A stretch of 64,000 nucleotides of DNA from JADLAT01 sp964348795 (lineage in GTDB: Bacteria; Pseudomonadota; Alphaproteobacteria; Micavibrionales; Micavibrionaceae), in NCBI GenBank assembly GCA_964348795.1, contig CAYGDY010000001.1, positions 124,001 through 188,000 of the forward strand, in the 5' to 3' direction. The notes below the pieces were generated by a model. That model was given only the letters and a program-made list of their open reading frames with translations. It ran no database searches and was not told the origin of the DNA. Positions 25,714 to 35,229 of the stretch are shown here, piece after piece. The position numbers were made by a program, and so were the translations under genes. The stretch's first letter is position 1, and each line of letters begins with the position of its first letter.

Positions 25714-27216
25714 TTACTTTCTGGTCTTCAGGAGGGCGAGTTCGGCGGCGCGGAATATAGCTTGGGCTTTATTGACAGTTTCCTGATATTCGTTTTCTGG
25801 GTCACTGTCGGCTACGACACCGCCGCCAGCCTGCGCATAAAGTGTGCCGTCCTTGACAAGGGCGGTGCGTAGGGCAATGCAGGTATCGAGCGTCCCGTTG
25901 CCGGAGAGATATCCCACACCGCCTGCGTAAAAGCCGCGTTTTGTGACTTCGAGCTCGTCTATGATCTCCATGGCGCGGACCTTGGGCGCGCCGCTGACGG
26001 TCCCAGCCGGAAAGCCTGCAAAGAGCGCATCGATGATATCCAGAGATTTTTTGAGTGTCCCTACGACATTGGAAACAATATGCATAACATGTGAATAACG
26101 TTCGATCATAAAAGACCCCGTGACTTTCACGGATCCGAATTCCGCCACGCGGCCTACATCGTTGCGGCCCAGATCCAGCAACATGAGATGCTCCGCCCGT
26201 TCTTTGGGGTCGTCCAGCAATTCTTCGGCCAGAGCATTGTCCTGTGCAAGGGTTTCCCCGCGCTTGCGCGTGCCTGCTATGGGGCGGACGGTGATCTGGT
26301 TGTCCCGAACGCGGACAAGGATTTCTGGGCTGGCACCGACAAGCTGGAAGGATTCAAAATCCAGATAAAACATAAAAGGGGAAGGGTTGAGGCTCCGCAA
26401 GGATCTGTAGAGCTCGAAAGCCGGAATATCGAACGGGGTTGAAAAACGCTGGCTGGGGACGACTTGGAAAATTTCGCCTTCAAAAATATAGGACACGGCT
26501 TTTTTGACGGCTGAATGATAGGCCTCGCGGGTCATATTGGACGTTACTGTCAAAGGCAAGGAAAGCGCTGACCGGTGGGTGAGGTGTCTGAGCGCGACTG
26601 GATGGTGGAGTTTTTCTACCGTGGAGAAGAGCAAGTTTTGTACGGAGTCGTATACGGCCTTTGCCTCGAGCATCGTATTGTTTTTATGGATGTAAACGGG
26701 AGAGACGAGCGTAAGATCTTGTTTGACGTTGTCGAAGATCGCCAGAAGTGTCGGGCGAATCAGGAGACTGTCCGGAATGCCAAGCGTGTCGGGATTATTG
26801 TCCGGCAGGTCTTCTATCAGCCGGATCATATCATAGCCGAGATAGCCAAAGAGGCCTGAAACCGCCATGGGAGGGAGGCTGGAAGGTGTTTCGTCAATCT
26901 GGCAGGCCTTGACATGGGCACGCAAGGAGTCCAGCGCGGGGATGTCTTGTGCTGTCCACGGTCCTGCGCCACATTTGATTTCCGTTTTGCCTTGCGTGCA
27001 TTTCCAGATCAGGTCCGGTGAAAAACCGATCACGGAATAGCGCCCCAGCACGTTGCCACCCTCGACAGATTCCAGCAGGAAACTATAAGGGGCTGTTCCG
27101 CAGAGTTTCAGATACGCACTCACCGGTGTTTCCAGATCGCTCGGGATTGTTTTCCAGAGGAGCTGTGTACGGCCTGCGGAAAAATGCGTGAGAAAGTGTT
27201 CAAAATCCGGTGTCAT
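25714..27216 (-). CDS. trpE: Anthranilate synthase component I
   Basis: First step of tryptophan synthesis, chorismate to anthranilate. The start MTPDFEHFLTHF at 27216 gives a 500-residue protein of normal size; longer frames run into ppiD. Conserved parts include SFLLESVEGGNVLGRYS near the regulatory tryptophan site and, in the chorismate-binding domain, RPIAGTRKRGET, DLGRNDVGRV, GTVSGAPKVRAMEIIDELE and YAQAGGGVVADSDPENEYQE. No leader peptide is apparent. Confidence 0.95.
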   Translation of the reverse strand: MTPDFEHFLTHFSAGRTQLLWKTIPSDLETPVSAYLKLCGTAPYSFLLESVEGGNVLGRYSVIGFSPDLIWKCTQGKTEIKCGAGPWTAQDIPALDSLRAHVKACQIDETPSSLPPMAVSGLFGYLGYDMIRLIEDLPDNNPDTLGIPDSLLIRPTLLAIFDNVKQDLTLVSPVYIHKNNTMLEAKAVYDSVQNLLFSTVEKLHHPVALRHLTHRSALSLPLTVTSNMTREAYHSAVKKAVSYIFEGEIFQVVPSQRFSTPFDIPAFELYRSLRSLNPSPFMFYLDFESFQLVGASPEILVRVRDNQITVRPIAGTRKRGETLAQDNALAEELLDDPKERAEHLMLLDLGRNDVGRVAEFGSVKVTGSFMIERYSHVMHIVSNVVGTLKKSLDIIDALFAGFPAGTVSGAPKVRAMEIIDELEVTKRGFYAGGVGYLSGNGTLDTCIALRTALVKDGTLYAQAGGGVVADSDPENEYQETVNKAQAIFRAAELALLKTRK

Positions 27217-27223
27217 GGAGGGG

Positions 27224-29131
27224 CTATTCCGGCTCTTCTTGCCCGTAGGTTTGCTCCAGCAGGCGGTCATTGATCTTGACTCCGTAGGCTTTGCGTTGTT
27301 TTTCAATATAAAGCGCATAGCCTTCATTCTCGAAGCTTCTAAGGATTTCGGGTTTGATCTTTGCAAGATCATCCTTGGAAGGTTTCTCCGGAATCTTCAC
27401 GGATGTGACATGGGCCAGAGCAGGGCCGTTTTCAAGATCGAGCGCAACGAGTTCGCCTTGTGGGGCTTCAAAAACAGAGCCCATCGCCTGCGGTGTGAGA
27501 GGGGGCTTGATATCGCGGCTCCTGAGAAGACCCGATATATTTTGTACCGGCTTTTTATATTTCTGTGCGGCATCCTTCAGGGTAAGCTTATCCGCTTTCA
27601 GATCCTCCAGAATTTTTAAAAGTGCGAGCTTGTTTTCCACATGCTTTTGCTGGGTAACCCATTTATCACGGATAGAATCCTTGACTGCCGGAAAGGGTTT
27701 GTATTGTTTGGGTGTAATGGTCTCAAGAAGAAGGGCGGCCATGCGGCCATCCTTCAGTTCAAACACGGGGGATGCTTCCCCTTCATTCAAATCAAACAAA
27801 GTTTTCAGAAGTGTTTCCGTGTCTTCACCAAAGGCATTGAGTGCGGGTTTTTCATCTTTTCCCAATCCAAAGGTTGTCACGGGCGGTATGGCTATTACCT
27901 CGATATCGACTTCTTTTTTGAGGTCCTCCAAGGGCGTGCCAGCGGCCAGCATATCATCGATTGTATTGGCAGTGCTGTACAGCGCATCTTGTATTTTGGT
28001 TTCCAGCAGTTCTTTGCGAATCGTCTCTTTTACATTGTCCAGCTTTTGCAAAGTCGCGGGCGTAATGTCTTGAATGACGGCAATCTGTGTCCCCAAAGGC
28101 GTTGTAATAGGGCCTATCACATCCCCTTTCTTTCCTGAAAAGACGGCTTCTTTCAGCGGGGCAGGAATCGTCTTCCCGTTAAACGTCTCGGGGGGGAGGT
28201 AATCCGTGATATGGCCTGTTGCCGTTTTAACAGCGTCTTTCAGGGGTTTTCCTGCCTTGACGGATTTTAAAATATCTTCAGCCTGCCCCGCCTTGGTCAG
28301 AATCGTTTGTTCGATCGTGCGGGTTTCGGGTTGTTCGTACATCTCCTTGTTTTTGTTGTACGAATCCTGAATATCGCTCTCCGAAACAGTGACAGTGTTT
28401 CTGATCGGGTCCTTTTTGACAAGAATGAGCTGGGCTTCACGGAACGCAGGTGTGGCGTAGGCTTCTTTCGTCGAATTATAAAGCTCTTGCAGTTGGGATT
28501 CCGAAGGGGGAGCGCCCGCACTGAATTCCGAATCCGGAAAGGCGATATATTCAATCGCCCGTTCTTCTTTCTGGAAAGCATTCATATCTTCGAGAAAGGC
28601 ATGGGAGGTCTCTGCAAAACCGCCCTTCATCGCATCGCTTAAAAACGATGTGGCCATCTCATTTTTCATATTTTCTAAAAAGGCCTGTTCGCTCATGCCT
28701 TGCGCCTGCAGAATTTGTTTCATGACATCCAGCGGTTTTTGACCCTTATCTGTCATCGGCTCCAACAAGGTTTTAAGTTTTTTGGCAACCTCTTCCGTGG
28801 TGACTTCAAGGCCCAGATCAACAGCCTTTTGGGACAGGAGACGCGCACGGACTTCACCGTTCAGCATTTCCCGCAAATAGCCCATTTTGTAGGCCTGTGC
28901 CGGAGACATGCCAATCCGTTCGAGATTTTTGCGGGCCATATGGTCGAATTGTACAATGGAAAACGGTGTTGTTCCAATGGTTGCTACATCACGGCTTCCT
29001 GTAATGCCATTGCGGAAAAAGCCGCCGACATCTGTAAAAACCATCCCACCCATGGCCAGAATCAGCAGGCCAAAGAGAATAAATTTCAAAACGGCGCCCG
29101 ATTTTCCGGTGCGTAATGCGTTCATGACCAT
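27224..29131 (-). CDS. ppiD: PpiD-like periplasmic folding chaperone
   Basis: Inner-membrane-anchored peptidyl-prolyl isomerase-type chaperone for outer-membrane and exported proteins. A short cytoplasmic start, one membrane helix (LKFILFGLLILAMGGMVF), a SurA-N-like chaperone domain, and parvulin-like domains (FREAQLILVKKD; GDVIGPITTPLGTQIAVI) are visible. About 635 residues. ATG 29125 is an alternative start. trpE follows 7 bp downstream, and this ppiD-trpE pairing is usual in alphaproteobacteria. Confidence 0.88.
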   Translation of the reverse strand: MVMNALRTGKSGAVLKFILFGLLILAMGGMVFTDVGGFFRNGITGSRDVATIGTTPFSIVQFDHMARKNLERIGMSPAQAYKMGYLREMLNGEVRARLLSQKAVDLGLEVTTEEVAKKLKTLLEPMTDKGQKPLDVMKQILQAQGMSEQAFLENMKNEMATSFLSDAMKGGFAETSHAFLEDMNAFQKEERAIEYIAFPDSEFSAGAPPSESQLQELYNSTKEAYATPAFREAQLILVKKDPIRNTVTVSESDIQDSYNKNKEMYEQPETRTIEQTILTKAGQAEDILKSVKAGKPLKDAVKTATGHITDYLPPETFNGKTIPAPLKEAVFSGKKGDVIGPITTPLGTQIAVIQDITPATLQKLDNVKETIRKELLETKIQDALYSTANTIDDMLAAGTPLEDLKKEVDIEVIAIPPVTTFGLGKDEKPALNAFGEDTETLLKTLFDLNEGEASPVFELKDGRMAALLLETITPKQYKPFPAVKDSIRDKWVTQQKHVENKLALLKILEDLKADKLTLKDAAQKYKKPVQNISGLLRSRDIKPPLTPQAMGSVFEAPQGELVALDLENGPALAHVTSVKIPEKPSKDDLAKIKPEILRSFENEGYALYIEKQRKAYGVKINDRLLEQTYGQEEPE

Positions 29132-29236
29132 AGGCGTTGTCGTCCCACTCTTGCTTTTAACATTCTGACCCTGCACTATAAGGGGGAGTAACGACCGGAG
29201 CAACCCTTCTCATGGGTTCGGGAAAAAGAAATAAAG

Positions 29237-30004
29237 ATGCCTCATTTTATGAAAAAATTGATTGTCGGAAACTGGAAAATGCAGGGATCGCTGGATGGAG
29301 CCAAATCCCTGATTGGTGGCATTGTTGCCTTGATGACGCAGGAAGAGGATGCCCTTGATCCCAAATGTGCCGTGGTGGTGTGCCCTCCCTTTGTTCATAT
29401 GGCTTCCGTGCGTCATGCCTTGCATGGATATCCCAAGATTGTTTTGGGCGCGCAAGATTGTTCTGCGCATGACAACGGGGCCTATACGGGTGATGTGTCA
29501 GCGGAGATGCTCAAGGATCTGGGGTGTTCCTACGTGATTGTGGGGCATTCCGAGCGGCGGCAGTACCACGGGGAATCTGATGCGCTGATTGCCCAAAAAA
29601 TCCGAAGGATTTGGGCCTGTGACATGACCCCCATCCTATGTGTCGGAGAAACCGAGGCGGAGCGCGAAGCAGGGCAGGCAGAATCTGTGGTGGCCCGTCA
29701 ACTGGAGCATGCCTTGCCGCCTTCTGGGCCTTTCGATGCGCTTGTGATTGCGTATGAGCCTGTCTGGGCCATTGGCACCGGAAAGACGGCGACTCCCGCC
29801 GATGCGGGGGCTATGCACGCTTTTATCCGGCAAAGGCTCTCCCGTCATGTCCCTGCCCCTGAAAAAGTGCCGATTCTCTACGGCGGGTCTATGAAACCCG
29901 AAAACGCGGGGGCTTTGCTGGCAACCCCCGAGATTAACGGGGGATTGATCGGTGGTGCGAGTTTACAGCCGGATCAATTTCTGGCACTTGCCAGAGCCGT
30001 ATAA
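29237..30004 (+). CDS. tpiA: Triosephosphate isomerase
   Basis: Interconverts dihydroxyacetone phosphate and glyceraldehyde 3-phosphate. Catalytic segments are VGNWKMQGS (Lys), VIVGHSERR (His), AYEPVWAIGTGKTA (Glu) and the phosphate loop YGGSMKPENA. The 255-residue length is normal. ATG 29249 (MKKLIVGNWK) is an alternative start. It is followed by secG and pyrG, a conserved alphaproteobacterial order. Confidence 0.95.
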   Translation: MPHFMKKLIVGNWKMQGSLDGAKSLIGGIVALMTQEEDALDPKCAVVVCPPFVHMASVRHALHGYPKIVLGAQDCSAHDNGAYTGDVSAEMLKDLGCSYVIVGHSERRQYHGESDALIAQKIRRIWACDMTPILCVGETEAEREAGQAESVVARQLEHALPPSGPFDALVIAYEPVWAIGTGKTATPADAGAMHAFIRQRLSRHVPAPEKVPILYGGSMKPENAGALLATPEINGGLIGGASLQPDQFLALARAV

Positions 30005-30024
30005 ATAGAATAAGAAGAAACCCC

Positions 30025-30453
30025 ATGGAATCTGTTGTACTTGTTATTCATTTGTTTTTGGCCTTGGCCATTATCGGTTTGGTTCTGATTCAGCGCTCAG
30101 AGGGCGGTGGGCTCGGGATTGGCGGTGGTGGCGGAGGGCTCGGTGGTCTGGCAACGCCCCGTGGTGCGGCGAATCTTCTGACACGCCTGACGGCGGTTTG
30201 TGCGATTTTCTTTTTTGCTACCAGTCTCATTCTTGGAATTATGGCGGGGCAAGAGGGAAAATCCCAGAAAGGCCTGCTTGAAACACTGGGGTCTGAGACG
30301 CAGGCGCCCGTTTCCGTTCCAGAAAAGACAGAAGAGCCTTCGGGCAATGATCCGAAAAAAGAAGGGGATCCGAAGCCCGCGCCGGTACATAAAACGGACA
30401 AGGCCTCTTCCAAAACACCCGATGTTCCTTTAAGCGTGCCCAAAACGGAATAA
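30025..30453 (+). CDS. secG: SecG protein-export translocase subunit
   Basis: Small subunit of the SecYEG channel. Two membrane helices are present (VVLVIHLFLALAIIGLVLIQ and LTAVCAIFFFATSLILGIM) flanking the conserved glycine-rich loop (GGGGGLGGLATPRGAANLLTR). A 60-residue Pro/Lys-rich cytoplasmic tail, common in alphaproteobacteria, brings the length to 142. pyrG starts 1 bp after the stop codon. Confidence 0.95.
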   Translation: MESVVLVIHLFLALAIIGLVLIQRSEGGGLGIGGGGGGLGGLATPRGAANLLTRLTAVCAIFFFATSLILGIMAGQEGKSQKGLLETLGSETQAPVSVPEKTEEPSGNDPKKEGDPKPAPVHKTDKASSKTPDVPLSVPKTE

Positions 30454-30454
30454 G

Positions 30455-32083
30455 ATGACACGATATATCTTTATTACTGGCGGCGTGGTTTCCTCTCTCG
30501 GAAAAGGCCTCGGCTCCGCCGCGCTTGGCGCGTTGTTGCAGGCCCGTGGCTACAAGGTCCGCCTGTGCAAGCTGGACCCGTATCTGAATGTGGATCCTGG
30601 TACGATGAGCCCGTTCCAGCATGGTGAGGTCTATGTCACGGATGACGGGGCGGAAACCGATCTGGATTTGGGACATTACGAGCGTTTCACAGGCGTTCCT
30701 GCACGGAAAAACGATAACATCACAACGGGGCAGGTCTATACCGAGGTTCTGTCGAAGGAACGGCGCGGCGATTACCTCGGCGCAACGATTCAGGTCATTC
30801 CGCATATCACCAATGAAATCAAGGATTTTATCCTTGAGAAAGAAGGCACGGCTGATTTCGTCTTGTGTGAAATCGGCGGCACGGTGGGGGATATCGAAAG
30901 CCTTCCGTTTTTGGAGGCGATCCGGCAATTCGGGAACGAGGTGGGTTCTGCGCGGGCCCTCTTTATCCATGTAACGCTGTTACCCTACATTCCGGCGGCG
31001 GGGGAGCTCAAAACCAAACCGACGCAACATTCCGTCAAGGAATTGATGAGCTACGGGATTCGCCCGCAAATTCTGCTCTGCCGTGCTGATCGCCCGATTG
31101 CCGATGAAGAGCGTAGGAAAATTGCCCTGTTCTGTAACATAGAAGAGAAAAAAGTGATCCCTGCGCTTGATGTAAAATCCATTTACGAAGTGCCGATCAC
31201 CTACCACGCCGAAGGACTTGATGTGCAGGTCATGGATTCTTTTGGCATGAAAGACACCGGTCCGGTGGATTTATCGATCTGGAAGGATATCGTCAAACGG
31301 GTGCATGAGCCTGAGGGCGTTGTGAAAATTGCGATTGTCGGGAAATACACCAATCTGGCTGACAGCTATAAATCTCTGAACGAAGCGCTGATGCATGGCG
31401 GGATTTCCAATCATGTGCGTGTTCATCTGGTTTTTTTGGAATCGGAAGTCTTTGAAAATGAAGATCCTGCGCCGTATTTACAAGACGTACAGGGCATTTT
31501 GGTGCCAGGTGGGTTTGGTCTGCGGGGGGCAGAAGGCAAGATCAAGGCGGTGCAGTTTGCCCGCGAACGCAAAATTCCCTATTTCGGCATTTGTTTTGGC
31601 ATGCAGATGGCGGTGATCGAGGCGGCGCGGAATTTATGCGGCCTTAAAGGGGCGGGTTCCAGCGAGTTTGGTCCGTGTCCTGACCCTGTGGTGGGTGTGA
31701 TGACCGAATGGGTCAAGGATAATGTCGTGGAACAGCGCACCGAAAACGAGAATAAAGGCGGAACAATGCGGCTTGGCGCGTATCCGGCTTCTTTGAAAGA
31801 GGGCTCGAAAGTGGCGGAAATTTACGGCGGAAAAACCATTTCCGAGCGTCACCGCCACCGTTATGAAGTGAATATGAATTACCGGTCTGCTCTGGAATCG
31901 TGTGGCTTGTTGTTTTCGGGGTTATCGCCTGATGGGAAATTACCGGAGATTGTCGAGCGCGCGGATCATCCATGGTTTGTGGGTGTGCAGTTCCATCCGG
32001 AGCTCAAATCCAAGCCCTTTGACCCGCACCCGCTGTTCGTGTCCTTTATCAAGGCCGCCTTAGAACAAAGCCGTTTGGTTTAG
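30455..32083 (+). CDS. pyrG: CTP synthase
   Basis: Converts UTP to CTP with glutamine. The synthetase domain shows FITGGVVSSLGKGL, KLDPYLNVDPGTMSPFQHGE and CEIGGTVGDIES. The glutaminase domain has the catalytic cysteine in YFGICFGMQMAV and the His/Glu pair in GVQFHPELKSKP. Length 542 is standard. It marks the right edge of the conserved housekeeping block; the surface-glycan locus begins immediately after on the other strand. Confidence 0.97.
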   Translation: MTRYIFITGGVVSSLGKGLGSAALGALLQARGYKVRLCKLDPYLNVDPGTMSPFQHGEVYVTDDGAETDLDLGHYERFTGVPARKNDNITTGQVYTEVLSKERRGDYLGATIQVIPHITNEIKDFILEKEGTADFVLCEIGGTVGDIESLPFLEAIRQFGNEVGSARALFIHVTLLPYIPAAGELKTKPTQHSVKELMSYGIRPQILLCRADRPIADEERRKIALFCNIEEKKVIPALDVKSIYEVPITYHAEGLDVQVMDSFGMKDTGPVDLSIWKDIVKRVHEPEGVVKIAIVGKYTNLADSYKSLNEALMHGGISNHVRVHLVFLESEVFENEDPAPYLQDVQGILVPGGFGLRGAEGKIKAVQFARERKIPYFGICFGMQMAVIEAARNLCGLKGAGSSEFGPCPDPVVGVMTEWVKDNVVEQRTENENKGGTMRLGAYPASLKEGSKVAEIYGGKTISERHRHRYEVNMNYRSALESCGLLFSGLSPDGKLPEIVERADHPWFVGVQFHPELKSKPFDPHPLFVSFIKAALEQSRLV

Positions 32084-32089
32084 GGAATT

Positions 32090-32536
32090 TTATTTTTTGT
32101 CCTGACCTTTATATATGCCAATATGGGTGGCTTTTAACCATTCGCCATCCCGTAACCATCTTGGAAACACGTTGACATGCTGTAATTCTTCTAGAGAGAA
32201 AAACTTTCTGTCTACCACAGGGCCGCCGATGTCTTTCCAATCATTTGATATTTCACCTTTTAAAATGTGACATCGAAAAAAAACATCAATATTATGAAAT
32301 TTATTTTCTTCGTAAAGAAATTCTGAAACCGCAAAGGCTTCGCCAACAGAAATCTCCAAGCCTGTTTCTTCTTTGACTTCCCGTTTGATGCCAGACAGTA
32401 AATTTTCAGCGTATTCCAGTCTTCCACCTGGCGCGCACCAAAAATCACCTCTGCCGTCTCCATTTACCAGAAGTAATTGATCTTCCTTTACAATGATGGC
32501 ACGTACAGCAATATTGGGTTTCGGTGGGTGCGCCAT
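32090..32536 (-). CDS. NUDIX hydrolase
   Basis: A full Nudix box is present: GGRLEYAENLLSGIKREVKEE plus TGLEI, with the GX5EX7REUXEEXGU spacing intact. The 148-residue protein starts at ATG 32536, directly after the aminotransferase stop, so it is probably translated from the same leftward mRNA. Sanitation of a sugar nucleotide or a nucleotide is possible; the substrate is unknown. Confidence 0.85.
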   Translation of the reverse strand: MAHPPKPNIAVRAIIVKEDQLLLVNGDGRGDFWCAPGGRLEYAENLLSGIKREVKEETGLEISVGEAFAVSEFLYEENKFHNIDVFFRCHILKGEISNDWKDIGGPVVDRKFFSLEELQHVNVFPRWLRDGEWLKATHIGIYKGQDKK

Positions 32537-32537
32537 A

Positions 32538-33833
32538 TCACCGCACCGTAAACACAGGCCGGACAACGGGAATGCCGAGGCGGTTGTCCAGATCGGGTTT
32601 TTCCAGTTCTTTTTTGAGCGTTTCCAGCGTGGCGCGGTAGGCTTTCAGGACGTGATCCATATCCGCCTTTGTGTGGGCGTAGCAGATATTGTGGCTACTG
32701 GCGACGAGAACCCCGTTTGCGAGCATCTCCCGCATGAACAGGGTTTTGATGGCTTCTTTCGAGCCATTGGCGTGGTCGGAGAACCCTAAAATTTTCCACG
32801 GGGCTTTTCCGAGCAAAGAAAAAGTTTTTTCCATTTCTATCGCGCGGATCAAGGCTGTGAGGCGGGTAGAGAGATCTTCTCCCGTTTTCCAGATAGTTTC
32901 CACAACAGGCTCACGTTTCATTTTATCAATGACGGCAATGGAGGCGGCCAGAGATAAGGCCTCCCCGCCGAAGGTCGAGGAATAGAAAATCTCGCTCATC
33001 AGGGACATCACATCGGCTCTGCCCACGAGGGCGGAAATCGGCATGCCGTTCCCCATGGCCTTTCCGAAACTGGCCAGATCGGGTGTGACCCTCAGCAATT
33101 CCTGCGCGCCTCCATTGGCAAAGCGAAAGCCCGTGATGACCTCGTCAAAGATCAACAGCGCGCCGTTTTTATGTGCCATATCCTTCACCGTTTCCAGATA
33201 GTCTGGCATGGGATCATGGGTGTTCATGGGCTCCATGATAACGGCGGCGACATCGCCCTGAAACTTTTTGAATTCGGCCTCCAGCGCGGGCAGATCGTTA
33301 TAGGGGACTTTGGTTGTAAGCCCACGTACGACCTCGGGAATCCCGCGATTACGGGTTGTTGCTCCGATATACCAGTCCTGCCAGCCATGATAGCCCAGCG
33401 CGATGATATGGTTTTTGCCTGTAAAGGCGCGAGCGAGCCGTACACCGCCCGATGTGGCATCTGTACCATTCTTGCCATAGCGCACCATTTCCGCGCAGGG
33501 GATCAGGTCCACAAGGCGTTCTGCCAGTTCATATTCCAGCGTTGTAGCAAGGCTAAAGGAAATCCCCTTGTCCAGTTGGGCCTTGATGGCATCGTCGACA
33601 TCCTTGTCCTTATACCCCAGATAGACGGGCATGAGGCCGCAGATCAAATCCACATATTCGTTGTCGTCGACATCCCAGACTCGCCCGTTTTCGCCGCGAT
33701 CCAGAAAGAGGGGGCTTTGCCCTTCGGGGAATTGTTGATGGCTCTTGGAAAAAGTCTGACTCCCCAGTGGAATGGTTTTGAGGGCGCGTGCCAGAGCGGT
33801 TTGAGAGTTTTTATAGCGATTTTCCTGAGTCAT
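32538..33833 (-). CDS. Class III aminotransferase, glutamate-1-semialdehyde aminomutase-like
   Basis: PLP enzyme of about 431 residues. Visible motifs are GKNGTDATSGGVRLARAFTG, the PLP-binding Asp in LLIFDEVITGFRFANGG, and the Schiff-base lysine in LASFGKAMGNGMPISALVG. The family includes HemL, but position in a glycan locus next to an oxidoreductase and a nonulosonate cytidylyltransferase suggests a sugar or amino-sugar transamination rather than haem synthesis. ATG 33848 is an alternative start. Confidence 0.8.
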   Translation of the reverse strand: MTQENRYKNSQTALARALKTIPLGSQTFSKSHQQFPEGQSPLFLDRGENGRVWDVDDNEYVDLICGLMPVYLGYKDKDVDDAIKAQLDKGISFSLATTLEYELAERLVDLIPCAEMVRYGKNGTDATSGGVRLARAFTGKNHIIALGYHGWQDWYIGATTRNRGIPEVVRGLTTKVPYNDLPALEAEFKKFQGDVAAVIMEPMNTHDPMPDYLETVKDMAHKNGALLIFDEVITGFRFANGGAQELLRVTPDLASFGKAMGNGMPISALVGRADVMSLMSEIFYSSTFGGEALSLAASIAVIDKMKREPVVETIWKTGEDLSTRLTALIRAIEMEKTFSLLGKAPWKILGFSDHANGSKEAIKTLFMREMLANGVLVASSHNICYAHTKADMDHVLKAYRATLETLKKELEKPDLDNRLGIPVVRPVFTVR

Positions 33834-33854
33834 GGTGTTAACTTTCATAAAGCA

Positions 33855-34142
33855 TCAATTAGATAATTTTGAGAGCTTGTTAGCTTTTTTAATCCATTCA
33901 ATATCTAATTTTTTTGAATGCATGGCGTATTCTAAGGTTTTGAATTGGAGGTTTTCAGAGAATATTTTTCTGGCCTTATTCACTCTCGTGCGATTTGCAG
34001 ATTCACGATATGTTTTATTCTTCATTAAAATATCAATGATATCTTCATTTGATTTTGAAAAATCAGAGAAGAATTCATAGTATTTTATAAAACAAGCCAA
34101 TCCGACTGATTGAATTAACCTTTTATGGCTAGTGTGAAGCAT
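33855..34142 (-). CDS. Small hypothetical protein, AT-rich
   Basis: A 95-residue frame with a plausible protein-like composition: charged, helical, with SKSNEDIIDILMKNKTYRES and NKARKIFSENLQFKTLEYAM. It is much more AT-rich than its neighbours. No family recognised. A competing frame exists on the other strand at 33832-34080, so the coding strand is not certain. It sits between the aminotransferase and a palindromic repeat. Confidence 0.4.
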   Translation of the reverse strand: MLHTSHKRLIQSVGLACFIKYYEFFSDFSKSNEDIIDILMKNKTYRESANRTRVNKARKIFSENLQFKTLEYAMHSKKLDIEWIKKANKLSKLSN

Positions 34143-34176
34143 TGCCTGTTCTCTATCAAACTATTAAATGTTATTT

Positions 34177-34240
34177 GTCATTCTGAGCGTAGCGAAGAAT
34201 CCTATAAAAGCAAGAGATCCTTCGTTTCGCTCAGGATGAC
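34177..34240. repeat. Palindromic repeat, copy 4, overlapping a stop codon
   Basis: Arms GTCATTCTGAGC and GCTCAGGATGAC enclose GAAGAATCC / GGATC-like inner segments. Its right end contains the TGA stop codon (34231-34233, minus strand) of the Gfo/Idh/MocA gene. Confidence 0.85.
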
Positions 34241-35229
34241 AGGGGTAGGGGGATTGTGCCCCCTTCCTCCGCAGAGCGATAGGCGGCAAAAACGGATTCT
34301 AGTACATCCAGCCCCTCTTGCGCGGTGGAGAGGATGGGGGACCCCTTGCCCGTTATCACATCCATAAAGGCTTTTACTAGCTCGACATAGCAGGCATTAA
34401 GATCAAGGGCTTGCGTATCGAGGAGTGTATGCCATGCGCCGCTTTGGGCCGTATAGTATTCCACCTTGCAATGTTCTGGGGCTTTGCCCATGCTCCGCCA
34501 GATGACTGTGCCCTCCGTGCCGATCACCTCGCACCCCCGCTGTTTGAACTGTTGCAAATAATCCAGATGGATTTCACTACGGAACCCTGAGCCATACAAG
34601 ATATTGAGCGCCGCATAATCTTCCGTTTCAATCTCCAGATCACTCAGATGCGAAAGCGTGGCACTGATCGCCTTCGGTGGACCAAAGAGATGGGCCAGAT
34701 AGTCCAGCTCATGAATGCAATCGATGAGGGCTCCGCCGCCATCTTCCCGCTTGGCCACGTACAGCGTCCGGTAATCGACATGGGGGCGCATGCTGGGCAG
34801 GTAATTTCCGAAATGGGCGCGGGCGAAAAGTGGTTTGCCGATATGTTGCAGGCCTGCCTTCAGAGCCAAAACAGCCTCGTGAAAGCGCATGTTACTGACA
34901 ACACGGAGGCGATCTCTGCCGAGTTTTACGAGTTCCCGTGCATCGTCCAAGGTATGACAGAGTGGCTTTTCAACAAGCACGTACGCCCCCGTTTCCAAGG
35001 CGGCTTTAGCGGCGCTGTAGTGATGTTTATTGGGGAGGGCTATGATAACCCCGTCTGGTTTTGTGCTTAAGGCCTCTTGAAAATCGGTATAGGCGCCGCA
35101 GTCGAGTTCTTTTGCCAAAACCTGTACCTTTTGTACATCGGTATCGCAAATAGCAATATCGGCAAGGGGGGCTGTATTACGGGCATGTCGTGCCCCGATC
35201 GAGCCGCACCCTACGATGAGGATTCTCAT
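34231..35229 (-). CDS. Gfo/Idh/MocA-family oxidoreductase
   Basis: NAD(P)-dependent sugar dehydrogenase-like protein, 332 residues. The Rossmann motif ILIVGCGSIGARHARN and the family's catalytic segment VEKPLCHTLDDARELV are clear, followed by ALIDCIHELDYLAHLFG in the C-terminal domain. It overlaps the cytidylyltransferase gene by 4 bp and probably oxidises a nucleotide-sugar intermediate. The stop codon lies within a palindromic repeat. Confidence 0.85.
   Translation of the reverse strand: MRILIVGCGSIGARHARNTAPLADIAICDTDVQKVQVLAKELDCGAYTDFQEALSTKPDGVIIALPNKHHYSAAKAALETGAYVLVEKPLCHTLDDARELVKLGRDRLRVVSNMRFHEAVLALKAGLQHIGKPLFARAHFGNYLPSMRPHVDYRTLYVAKREDGGGALIDCIHELDYLAHLFGPPKAISATLSHLSDLEIETEDYAALNILYGSGFRSEIHLDYLQQFKQRGCEVIGTEGTVIWRSMGKAPEHCKVEYYTAQSGAWHTLLDTQALDLNACYVELVKAFMDVITGKGSPILSTAQEGLDVLESVFAAYRSAEEGGTIPLPLSS

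Noticed and set aside
33832..34080. Plus-strand frame opposite the small hypothetical gene
   Set aside because: Phe-rich and hydrophobic composition typical of an antisense shadow in AT-rich DNA; the minus-strand frame looks more protein-like, though neither is certain.
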